A stretch of 64,000 nucleotides of DNA, taken from assembly GCA_949130495.1 (NCBI GenBank), contig OX422211.1, forward strand, positions 532,242,017 to 532,306,016. The letters run 5' to 3'. The stretch comes from Sambucus nigra. Lineage: Eukaryota > Streptophyta > Magnoliopsida > Dipsacales > Adoxaceae. Positions 33,560 to 44,183 of this stretch are shown here, piece by piece. The notes under the pieces are model-generated. The model was given only the letters and a program-made list of their open reading frames with translations. It did not search any database and was not told the DNA's origin. Every line of letters starts with the position of its first letter. Positions within the stretch are counted from its first letter, which is position 1. The translations under genes were made by a program, and so were the position numbers.

Positions 33560-35600
33560 CTCGCCGTTAGGGGGAGGATAGAACGTACCTGAAGTACAAA
33601 TTCTACTTAAAGAACAGTCCGTTCCTGAAGAACAACGACAATTATCATGGAATACTTTCACATTGTCTCATATAATCCCTTGTATCACTCAATGTGAAAA
33701 TGAAGTGAAAAATGATATTGGAACATCAAATGTCACATGGACTAGTTGCAAATGTGCTTACCAAAACCATTGTCCCAGAAGGATAAAATAAATTCTGGCA
33801 GCAAATAAATTCATTGCACGCCAGAAGCGTGGCAAACCTATAGGTCCCAACTATTTGACTCCATGGAAGTGGAGATTAAATAAAAACATGCCCAAATAAC
33901 TATCTAGAAGAGGTTATACGTAACGCTCCAGAAGAGTTTATGAACAAAATATCCACTTTTTTAAAAAACTCCAGAAGAGGTTATTATCTATGAAAAGATA
34001 CAAGTCCCTGAAGTGACTATAAAGCCCTTGAGGTTGGAAAAGGTACCTAATATTAAATGAGATCTCTATCTTTTATAGATATACAAGAGAAAAGTGGGAT
34101 AAACAAAGATGATCATCGATGATATAATTATATATGTTGTAGCTACACAAAAAATCAAAGGGCAATGATACTAAAAATCCACGTACTATAAATGAATGTT
34201 GACAAATAATATATTGGCCAAAATTGTGAAAAATCCATGATGGCATAATTCGAGTCTCTTGATATACGTGGTATATTTGGAACTATAGTAGAAACCCCAA
34301 AATATGTTAACCCTGAAGGTTACGAATGTGTGTTTATAAGAATGTGAAGTGTTAAAACTTACCAAAAGTGCATAATTTATGGCACAAGATTTCTTGAAGA
34401 AATAAAATTGATTATATAAGAACATACCATCCCGTTTCGACCATAAGTACTTTCGGATATCTGACTAGCTTAGCAGTTTATTTTTATATTATGTGAGACT
34501 CGTGAATATTATAACTGCTTATATATATGGGACTTGGACAAAGAATACATATAAAAATCCTAGAAGGATTTTCTTTGCCTGAAGCAAAGATAAGGAGTAC
34601 GTACTCAAATGCAATAAGACGTTCATTGTATAGCTGGCAATCCAAATGGATATAGGTACAACCGTCTTAGTAAATATTTGTATAAGGAAGAGTATGAAAA
34701 CAATCATATATAAAAATGTGCTATTATAAAATATCCTTAATAGATGTGCTCCTGAAGAGCTCAATTAAAGTGAAATCCTTAAATGGATATGCTCTTAAAG
34801 AGCTCAATTAAAATGGAAAATATCCAAATAAGAAATTCAAAAATGAATGACCTTGGGGTAACAAGTCTTTGTCTCAGCCTGCAGATCGAGCACATTTTAT
34901 GTTAAACTCATATCCATTAGTCAAATGGATTGAAAAGTCATGTAAATGATTTAAGCATACAATTTTAGTATACTCATGGTCTCCGGTATTTGGATATTAT
35001 ATAATTCATATCATCCTAAAGAGGATGATAAAAATAAATTTGGTCCCGAAGTACCATATGTGCATTTTATTATAGTATTTGGTCCAGAAGTACCATACTT
35101 GTACGTTATTAGTATATTGATATATATAAAACCATGCATGATATTGGATATTATAATTACTGTCAATATCTTGGCAAGAAATAATTATCATTGACTTGTA
35201 TAGCATGTGACTAATATCAATCATATCATATGATAGTTTTATCTAACCATCTACGTCCATTTAGTTATATAGATGCAGGTTATCTATAGTATCCTCATAA
35301 GGAATAGTAAAAGAACTTATGACTTACCTCGAACATCATATGGTCCTACTGCTTATTATAAAGAAGAGTTATGCTATTAGTGACACGTTCATCCCTCTTC
35401 ACCCATGTCTTATGGAAGTCGATCTTATGAAGATACATGAAATTGAAGTAACAGCGGATCAAATCTATTCACCATGTTAAAGAAACATTTCAGAAGATTG
35501 TATATGAGACTAATACGCATCGACTCAACCATCAGAGAAATATCATAATCAGGTTGAGCATTTGATCAGGGGGACAATCTAAGAACATGATATTTTGGAC
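33560..35600 (+). pseudogene. Degenerate copia pol remnants
   Basis: Scattered readable pieces in changing frames with many stops. The clearest is FGPEVPY, which occurs twice (about 35,041 and 35,082), the second followed by ILARN at about 35,165. In this family LGPEVPYLSAIGAL precedes NLLARY near the RNase H domain. The RT catalytic core was not found. Confidence 0.45.
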
Positions 35601-35828
35601 ATATGCACGTTGTACTCTTTTTTCTTTAACTAGGTTTTTTTCCATTGGGTTTTCCAGTTAAAGGTTTTGACGAGGCAACACTAAGCGCGTCCAACACCAA
35701 TTCAATGATCATAAAAGTTGTACTCTTTTTCCTTCACTTTGGTTTTTTCCCACGGAGTTTTTGTTTAGTAAGATTTTAATGAGGCCACAATCATTGAATG
35801 GTGGATATAGTGTACATCCAAGGGGGAG

Positions 35829-36008
35829 TGTTATAAAATATGTATTTTAAAGTGGATGTTCACTTATCCCACATCCCACATCGAAAGTGTGAGGCTTTTG
35901 ATGAGCTTACCTTATATTATAAATAGGGAGTTACCCCCTCATTATTAACACACCAATTAATGAGCACTCTTCCTCTCTCTAAAATTCTCTCTCTGTCCCA
36001 TTTATTTT

Positions 36009-36012
<4 letters not shown>
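35829..36012 (+). repeat. 3' LTR of the copia element
   Basis: It starts TGTTATAAAATATG directly after the polypurine tract AAGGGGGAG and ends TTTTAACA. Collinear with the 5' copy. Confidence 0.88.

Positions 36013-36100
<88 letters not shown>
36013..36100. repeat. (AT)n microsatellite, 88 bases
   Basis: It abuts the 3' LTR. An 18-base AT run abuts the 5' LTR (30171-30188), so the element landed in this microsatellite. Confidence 0.95.
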
Positions 36101-36104
<4 letters not shown>

Positions 36105-36423
36105 GTACAAACGAGTATGAGCCTTAGTTTTTTTTTTTATCGAGCTCGGGCTTGCGAAGGGTGATTAAAATCTGGGCTGAGCTTGAAGAACCTCAAGCAT
36201 GAGTCAACTCGATTGGCAAGTCTACCATCAGTGATAATTGTAACAAAAAATCACACAAAATGGGCAAAATCCTCCAATTTTTTGTGGTAATTCCAAGAGG
36301 GAAATTGTCTCCTGCAGAACCATCCCCGATAACTATTAGGTAAACACATCCTAATAGAGGTTGAATAGTATTAAACTATCCAATCTCACGTGGATAACCT
36401 TGCAATATGAATAAAATTCATTA

Positions 36424-36800
36424 TGGGGGAATTATCTGACCACACATGTGAAGGTGGCAAATGTCCACTAGTCTTATCAGCGACTACGATTCAAGAGGAT
36501 AAGCATGGTTGAGGCCAAACAATGGAAATCTCAAAATTAAATATAACCAATCAAGCTCTGATTGTTATCTAAGGTCATAGAGTTCCATACGACTCAAATT
36601 CTTTTCTTTTCTCATAAAAAAAGGGACATGTAATCTTTATTATTAAGAGACGATCAATAAAGACAAATAAGCACCCCATGGTCGTAGACACATTATCGAA
36701 TCACATACATATTATTTTCCTGTGTGATTGTGCAAGCTTTTATTTTTATTCTGCTTTGATTGTGTTAACTTTATATCAGTAGAATTTCATCTCCTATAAT
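36424..36800 (+). repeat. 5' LTR of the Tat-like element
   Basis: It begins TGGGGGAATTATCTGACC and ends near ATCTCCTATAAT, before the primer-site-like sequence. The exact right end is uncertain by a few bases. Confidence 0.75.
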
Positions 36801-37429
36801 TAGCGTCGTCTGTGGGAAGGAACTTCTTTTCCTCAACCAAGAAAAGACAACGAGCAATCATGTCTCACTCACACAACCCACGTCTGTCATCTCACAACAA
36901 CCATCAGAACGAACCTGAAGCTCCCAAAGTCAGGTCTGAAATCCACCTTAACTGGAGTTGTAACGCTCCTAGCTCATGTTACCCGCCGCAAGAAGAGCAG
37001 ACTGTGAAGAGAAATGAACCACTACGGTCCAACTAGATCTCATGACAGGCGGATGCCGATGAACAAAGATTTCGTCAGGACGAGGACGTTACACGCCTCC
37101 AATAGGAGGAGAATACCTATTTTCAGCGTGGACTGGAAATAATGGAGCAAGAGATCCATGGGGACCAACGTAAATGCCACGCTCATACTCCTAGCCCTCA
37201 GACGACAAAAACTCACAGTCGAGGAAGGAGTTCGCGGCGCGATCAATATTACTCCAAGGATAGGAACTCGCCAGGTATGAGAAACCTCGAAGGCATTCGC
37301 CATAACAAGAAATATCGCTGAGTTATCATCTGACCAAAGATAAATGAACACCCTGCCCATCGAGGGGCCAAATTCACTAAGAACTAGCTAGAATAGCCCT
37401 CACCAGTCAGATGAATTCTCCTTTCTCAA

Positions 37430-37962
37430 GGTCGATCGAAGATCCTGAATCTGATACGAAGTTCTTCGTCCTTGAATTTAAAATCTATGATGGGAAGACT
37501 GATCCCATCGATTGTGTTCGCTAGTATCGACAAGCCATGACCCTCTAGAGCGATAATGAAACTCTCACGTGTCATATCTTCCCTTTTAATTTGAGGGGCA
37601 TTGCAAAAAAGTGGTTTGAAAGGTTACCATATAGGTCGGTCACCAGTTTCAGGCAGCTTGCGAAAGCCTTTACAACAAGATTTATCACCGCTAGTTCCCA
37701 TCTCAAGAGGATGAACTCACTCCTCACTATGAAGAAGAATCTCCACAAAACCTTTCTTGAGTACACTCGTCGATACTGGGAAACCTATAACGAAGCAGAG
37801 GACTTGTCTGAGCAAGTGGTTGTGGCCTCGTTCAAGATTGACCTGCCAAGATGCTCTATGTTGCACCAGTCCCGAACTAAGAAGGAGGCCAACATCATTG
37901 ATGACCTCATGTCAAGAATTGAGAAATATGCCAAAGTGGAAGGCATGGTGGCCGGTACCTAA
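37430..37962 (+). pseudogene. Ty3/gypsy gag of the Tat-like element
   Basis: FKIYDGKTDPIDCVR, a stop, YRQAMTL, a stop, then an open stretch with GIAKKWFERLPYRSVTSFRQ, the FTTRFITAS motif and YTRRYWETYNEAEDLSEQ, ending at 37962. This is the Retrotrans_gag core (W-F-x-L…SF-x-L…F-x-xF), about 150 residues. The in-frame stops rule out a functional product. Confidence 0.75.
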
Positions 37963-38039
37963 TATGACAATAGTGAGATGAAGAAGAGCAAGCATAGAGA
38001 AAAAGAGAATGCTCTCAAAAAAGGGGTATGAAGCAAAAT

Positions 38040-38640
38040 AGAGGTCCTAAGGGTGACGAAAAAACATACCCCACCAAGGCCCAACGAGTGATTGACAGTG
38101 TGTTCAAAGAGTTGATTTACAAAATATTGTACAAGATTAAAGATTAACAATATTTCAAGTGGCTAAAGAAAATGGCAGGGGATCACGATCATAAGATAGA
38201 AAAATGCAAGGTATTAAAGTCTCACCTAGAATATCTTGTCCAAGCAAGTCATCTGGGCACAAAAAATGAATGAAAAAGCTCATGTGAAGCACGATCAGAA
38301 TCCCGATAATGTCCTACACGATGATGACATATGACATGAGCTTGCGATTATCAATGGGGCCTCAAATCCAAACCAGATTCAAGGCAATGTTGTGTGAATG
38401 GAGTTGAAGAAAGTTACTGCTTTCATGGAGGTGTTCTTGATGGACCTTGCTAAAACCTCAACAAGCAAACACCGTCGACCAAAAGATATTGATTATGCCA
38501 AGCATATAGTCTTCACCAAGGAACACCTAGTTGGAGTCAGAACTCGACATCACGACACACTAGTAATCACTCTTAGAGTGGGCAACTGGGATTATGATAT
38601 GCTACTAGTCAATTAGGGAGCTCATCGGAGGTCATAATTT
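38040..38640 (+). pseudogene. Protease-region remnant of the Tat-like element
   Basis: HDHKIEKCKVLKSHLEYLVQA (about 38,180-38,250) is like the histidine/cysteine region after gag in this lineage. Then IVFTKEHLVGVRTRHHDTLV and LRVGNWDYDMLLVN (ending about 38,616) resemble the stretch leading to the protease active site, which itself is destroyed. Confidence 0.5.
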
Positions 38641-38699
38641 CAAAATTGTTCAACAAGATCAACCTCAAGATGAAAAGGCCTAGAATGAATAATTCTCAA

Positions 38700-39480
38700 A
38701 GAAAATTGAAGAAATCAAGATTTACTTGAGTCGACCACCTCTTCTCATCGTCTCAAATTCGAATGATCCAGTTTACCTATATCTAACAGTGTCCGACCAC
38801 GCAGTCCACTCGGTCTTGGTATGCGAGAATGAAAGGCATTAGGCCCCGATCTGTTATGTTAGCAAGACATCACTAGATGCCGAGAAACATTGCCTTCCTT
38901 TGGAGAAGTTGTCTTACTCATTAGTAATCGCCTCACACAAGATGAAGCACTACTTTGAGGTTCACTCCGTCATCTTTATCACTTCCTTTTCTTGAAGGAA
39001 GTCCTCAGAAAGGCCAACCTCTTTGGACGAATGTCCAAGTGGTCGGTGTAACTGGGGAGGTTTGATATCAATTATCAACTAGGAGCTTATATCAAATGAC
39101 AAGTATTGATGAATTTCATTATTGATTTCACTAGAGGGATGGAGCCTGGCGAGAGGGAAATTACCAATCAAACGACCACCAAAGGGACCGATCAACTCGA
39201 TAAATGGACACTCTATATTGACGAAGCATCCAATTCAAAAGGGCCAGGAGTAGAAATTGTCCTGGTAACCCCAGATCATACTGTGCTTGATCAAGGAATC
39301 AAATTTGGCTTTGAGGCATCCAATTACGAGGCTGAATATGAGGCCCTCATTGACCGATTGAAGAAGGTTTCATCCGTTGGTACAAGTCACCTTGAAGTTT
39401 ACTACGATTCAAGGTTGGTATCCAACTAGATATTAGGAGAGTATAATGCTAGGGATGAGTTCATGATGATATATCTCCAG
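38700..39480 (+). pseudogene. RNase H region of the Tat-like element
   Basis: YLSRPPLLIVSNSNDPVYLY and YVSKTSLDAEKHCLPLEKLS belong to the RT-adjacent RNase H. A second RNase H frame, 39106-39429, gives WTLYIDEASNSKGPG, then EASNYEAEYEALIDRLKK and YYDSRLVSN, keeping the D-E-D catalytic pattern of the extra RNase H in Tat elements. Internal stops occur between. Confidence 0.65.
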
Positions 39481-39539
39481 ATTGCTCAGGAGTTGGTCGC
39501 CAAATTTAAGTACATCTAAGTCCAATAATTTCCTCAGGG

Positions 39540-40395
39540 AATAACATTCATGCAGACGCTCTAGCCATTTTAGCCTCACTTATCGACATCGACCTCAAAA
39601 GAATGATCGAAGTGGAATATTTGGCTCAACCGAGCATCTTGAAGTTGAACACTTCTGAACAAGTTATCGTCGTCCAAAAGGTACCTAGCTGGATGGATCC
39701 AATCATTGCATACTTACGGCAAAACACATTGCCCGTTGATAAAAAGTAGGACCATCAAATTAAGGTCAAGACTGCTCAATTTTACCTATCCCTAAAGGAA
39801 AGCTATATAAACAATCTTTCACTGGGCCATACCTATAGTACGTGCACCCTAGCAACGTTGATCAAGTTCTATATGAGTTGCATGGGGGATATGTGGGAGT
39901 CATGCAGGGGGAAGATCTATGGCATTTATGGTTATAAAGAAAGAATATTGGTGGCCTTACATGATAAAGCATGAGGTCTCGTACGTACGGAAGTGCAAGA
40001 AGTGCTAAGTGTTCTCGTCCATGCTAAGCGACCTCAAGTTTTTGACTAGTCCATGGTTTTTTGCATAATGGGGCCTGGATATTATGGGCCTCCTACCTAC
40101 AACACCTGGTAATCGGAAGTGTCTCATGGTCGACACCGACTACTACAAGTGGATAGAAGTTGAACCTCTGGCGAACATATGGGATACTAGCATAATTAGA
40201 TTCGTTTGGAGGAATATTGTGACTCGTTTTGGCATGCCAAGGATGCTCATTACCGACAATGGAACACAACTTAAAAGTAGAACATTCCAAGACTCCTGTA
40301 ACAACCATGATATCGAGCCCTACTAAAGTTCGATGTCCTATCCCCAAAGCAACGGGCAGACCGAGGCCTCCAATATGACAATGCTCGATGGAAAT
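39540..40395 (+). pseudogene. Integrase of the Tat-like element, truncated
   Basis: After a stop-ridden zinc-binding part, 40084-40326 reads DTDYYKWIEVEPLANIWDTS and FGMPRMLITDNGTQLKSRTF, followed past a stop by YPQSNGQTEASN. These carry the integrase core's D, D and E positions. Similarity ends near 40,395, so the C-terminal part is deleted. Confidence 0.7.
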
Positions 40396-41378
40396 TAACT
40401 TACAGTTTCATTCACAACATCCACTTACTTACAAAAGTAGCCAAAGTCGACCAAATTATAGAGTGAATAAGGACAAGGTTACAAAATAATAAAAGTGGTT
40501 GTCATCTTTGGCAAGTAACAAACTCGGGGTTGGCAGCTTAACTACCGTCATTAGCTTTGGGCTAGAACTCATCATCACTATCGTGCTCAACAAGATATTT
40601 CTTTACCAGTTGTGTTGGGATTGAATCTGGTGGAATCCAACACTCATTGCTCCCCATGGTACGCAACCGAGTAAAAGGAAAATCCACCTGGTACCAATAC
40701 CAAAATTGAGAACACAAGGAATCTTGCAGGCAAATAATGCATTCGGCTAACCATGCTTATAAGTAACCTGCCTGGCTTCATCAAGGTGTAGTGGGGCATC
40801 CAACCAACTCTTATGATAGCCAACAACCAGACTATTCGGGGAACCTTCCAGAATTGATATCTTAGCTTTATAATCTAGTGGTGTAGACCAACTTCGATCC
40901 CCTCATTCTTCTCAAAGGAGTGCTTGGCCTTGCCAATCTCCCTCCTTAAATAATTATTTTCTGTCTATAGTAAACAAGCTATGTTCTCGACTTCCAAAAG
41001 CTCGGACTGAAAAGTGACGATCACACCTTTCTGGTCGCCATAAGCACATATTATATTCTGAAGTGCCTTCCAAACAAAGGAAAAGGCTTCACGATCTTGG
41101 TCAGAAATATCTTGACCAAGAATGAAGTTCAGATCTCCAGTCTCTTCGGTTATTAACACTAATGCCAAGCTATTACCAGGATAAAAACATGAAAGAAAGA
41201 CATTATGAAATTAAATACATGTTAGCAAATACAAATAAGTAATCATCAGTAGTCGAACAAAGTATAATGAAACCAATATAAGTCATTCATTGAATGAAGA
41301 TTTGGGAAGCCCTTACAAGAGAATATAAAAAACTATTTGGGAATCCAAAAATACAAGAAATATCCTAAATTAATCTTA
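40396..41378 (-). other. Further antisense frames in the Tat-like element
   Basis: A minus-strand stretch at 41168-40965 (GDLNFILGQDISDQDREAFS, then a helix-rich FQSELLEVENIACLL) continues past a stop into NNYLRREIGKAKHSF. Shorter frames run on to about 40,560. It could be the 3' part of the antisense gene or unrelated; no domain recognised. Confidence 0.3.
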
Positions 41379-43100
41379 TTAATAGGAGTCTTTCTCTATT
41401 GTCACATTATCTTGATCGTCCACAGTCTTTCCTTGACATGTTTCTTCCTTCTCTTGTTCGACATCTTTCTTTTCACCCTCTTCCTCCAGATTGCGATGAA
41501 AGCCAAGCACGTGTTTGATGTACAATTCGAATTTGGAGGGAAGCCTGACCTTGACTAAAGTTTCATCCCAGCCTTTCTTAAAGAAAGACTTGCATATGAA
41601 GTCCAGTTGTTTATTGATAAGGCCAAAGGTTTTTTCCCAGCATTTGTCATAAGCATCGTCCTTGGCCTCTAACGCAGCCGACAATGACTGAGCAGACTCT
41701 TCGAAATCCTTCTTTAACTACTCAACCTTTGACATTGGAGTGGAAACCTCTAATTCTTTGTCCCTCATCTTATCATCAAAACCCTTCGCCTTCTTGTGGG
41801 AAGTGTTCAAAGACTCTTGGGCTTCAACCAAGGCCTTTTTTAGGTCGACATTCCTATCTAGGAGGTCGACAAAATCCACTAGAAACTGTAAGTCAAAATT
41901 CGACCAAAATAGTTAGTGCAGAAAAGATTCGAAGGCATGAAGTTCCAAATGAATATTATCAAGGCTTATCAGTGAAGAGTCTGGGCAATATGAGAAATAT
42001 GATTGTTGGTGGACAATCTCCCGACCACTTCTTGGTCGGTTGGAAGGCAAGTCACCCTCAACAAAGCAAGATCCAAGTCAACATTCTTAGACACTAACCC
42101 TTTGGCAGGGCCTTTCCCTATGTTGGGGGCATCCACTTTCGTCTGGGTGACCAGATTCACTGCATCACTCGAGTTAATCCTGCTCTTCTTTACAAATTGG
42201 GTCTGCATCTAGTTTAGAGTCACTGTAACATTTGGGTAAAATGTGTCCTCCCTTGAATGAAGGTGAACAGAGGTCGGGGGAATCCCCCAAGTTGATTGGG
42301 TCAGATGGACCCCCGACTTCCTTCCTCTCGAAAGGCTGTGTAGTTGGAGAACTAGGGGTAAAAACCATCTCTATTAAATTTGGAAATCTCTTTCTCGGAG
42401 CCATTCCTTTCCCAGGAGTATCAGGGGAGACTGAGGGAATGGCAAAGATGTCAACGAATTCAAACGAGCCTGAAGTGCCCGCAGAAGAAGTTTATTTTTT
42501 ACCAAGTATTTCAGAGATCTTTAGTTCCTTGTCAACTCGTCAGGCGGCAAAAGATGTGGTGGTGGATGTGTAGGAAAACAAAACTGAAGCTGACCTGGGA
42601 TGTTCGACAGCAACAGTCAAAGTTTGCCTGAGTGATCAAGCTTTGTTTAGCTCAGCCAACTTGGGATCTTTGCTTATAGCTGACCCGTCTCTTTTCTTCT
42701 TGCATTCTGCACAAACAAAGATCACAACATCAGAGAAATTAAACGGGTTATGGGTAAACAAGAGAAAACATTAGAAATTAGTATTAGACCTATCTCGTAT
42801 CCCTTTTCAGGGTCCCTGGGCCCTTATAGGGTTCACCAGTATTTTGTAATGGGAAAATGCTCTTACTCCCTTACTAAAATGTCGTGTGACTATTAGTCCT
42901 TATTGGAATCCAACATGTTTACCATCCGGTCTCTCTCAGCCTTCCTCGCTTTTAGGTAATAGATGTTTTCATTGGACCTTCCTTACATGTAATAGTAACA
43001 GATTTATAGGATTCCAAGTTTGGTCCCATGTAGTTCGTTTATTTTATGGACCCCATTTATGATCCTTCAGGTGTTAGGAGAACACTAGTCTGGGACCATG
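41379..43100 (-). pseudogene. Antisense coding region (aORF) of the Tat-like element, possibly spliced
   Basis: Reading leftwards: decayed coding sequence from about 43,100; a candidate 83-base intron (42789-42707; donor GATAG|GTCTAAT, acceptor TTTGTGCAG); ECKKKRDGSAISKDPKLAEL; a frame joined upstream of MAPRKRFPNLIE (42404-42174); a shift; a probable coiled coil (DLLDRNVDLKKALVEAQESL, about 41,860); then WEKTFGLINKQLDFICKSFF and an acidic end at 41379. Stops and frameshifts break it. Retand, Grande and other Tat elements are known to carry an antisense ORF here; its function is unknown. The intron and frame joins are inferred. Confidence 0.5.
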
Positions 43101-43790
43101 ATAAAAAGCTCACAAATCTCTAGAAAGAGTTGTTTTGGGAGAAATGTGATGCCGACCATTACAACAAATTAGGAAAATATCCAATGCCGCCTTCAATGTT
43201 ATAGTAGTCCTTACGAAGATCCCTTATTTTAAAAATTACCCATTTTGGGATATAACGACTTCGAAAATCCTTTATGGTGTCATCATTAATAGGGTAAATC
43301 ATCTTTACAACTAAATACTCAAGAAATGGGAAGAAGAATATGGAAAATCTTCAATAAGGATTTTCAGACAGTAAAAAAGTTAGAAGATAAATAAACTTAC
43401 AAAGAGTAGTGCACAAATGAAGCTCTGGCGTAACTTGGAGACGAAATGGGAAAACAATAGGCCAACTGATGGTTTGAAATGCTTTAGTAGGGGGCATTAG
43501 TGGCAGGCTCAACTTCCGAGGCAGTTCCCATTATTGTAGGCACAACCCTAAATGGTCCCTTTGGGCTAATTAGCACACATTTACTAACATATCCTGAAAA
43601 CACCAGGGAAAATTACACGCATGCCCTTGAAGTGTAATGTGTAAAATAAAGAAATTTCACAACTCAAAAAATGTGTGTCATCATCTTCCGACCATAATTC
43701 ATATGGATGACTGTATTTTGCTGTCGATCATAAGTAGGGTTCAACTTCAGAATGAAGCAAACCTTTGCACCCTAACAAACTGCAAAGCTT

Positions 43791-44183
43791 TGGGGGTAAT
43801 TATCCAACCACATGTGTGAAGGTGGCACGTTTCCACTAATCTTATCAGCGAACACAGTTCAAGAGGATAAGCAAGGTTGAAGCCGATCAATAGAGACCTC
43901 CGAATTAGCTATAGTCGATCAAGCTCTGATTGCTATTTAAGGTCATGGAGTCCTACACGACTCAACCTTTTTCTTTCCTCTATAAATGTAACCCTCACCA
44001 CTGGGAAAAAGGGCATATAATCTTTGTTATCAAGAGACGAGCAATAAAGAGAGAGAAACACCCATTGGACGTAAGCACATTGCCGAACCACCTACATACT
44101 ATTTTCTTGTGTGACTATGCATGTGTTTCTTTGTCCGTCTTTGATCGTGTTGAGTTTATACCAGTAGGATTTTACCATCTGCA
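43791..44183 (+). repeat. 3' LTR of the Tat-like element
   Basis: It begins TGGGGGTAATTATCC and parallels the 5' LTR to about 44183 (…CATCTGCACA). A clear 5-bp target duplication was not found. Confidence 0.75.

Larger units (their letters stand above)
30189..36012 (+). mobile_element. Ty1/copia element with both LTRs, internally deleted
   Basis: 5' LTR 30189-30346, 3' LTR 35829-36012, primer site just after the first (CGTTATCAGCACGA, 30347-30360) and polypurine tract CAAGGGGGAG just before the second. It sits within an (AT)n tract, with ATATA on both sides. Gag is recognisable. Protease, integrase and most of the RT are absent or unreadable, and only traces of the pol C-terminus remain. The gag and primer site match a widespread plant copia family. 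Confidence 0.88.
36424..44183 (+). mobile_element. Decayed Tat-like Ty3/gypsy element with both LTRs
   Basis: LTRs of about 380 bases at 36424-36800 and 43791-44183 share AATTAT..GACCACA, AAGAGGATAAGCA and AGCAATAAAG-type blocks. A primer-site-like TAGCGTCGTCTGTGGGAAGG (36801-36820) follows the first. Plus-strand gag, protease trace, RNase H and integrase remain in order, with many stops; the RT core is missing. Between integrase and the 3' LTR lies minus-strand coding sequence. Domain sequences fit the Tat lineage. Confidence 0.8.

Noticed and set aside
34186..35224. Minus-strand frames within the copia element
   Set aside because: AT-driven frames with no domain, opposite the decayed pol remnant.
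41684..42573. Plus-strand frames of 113-137 codons
   Set aside because: They lie opposite the antisense coding region of the Tat-like element, whose minus-strand reading is more protein-like and collinear with known aORF layout.
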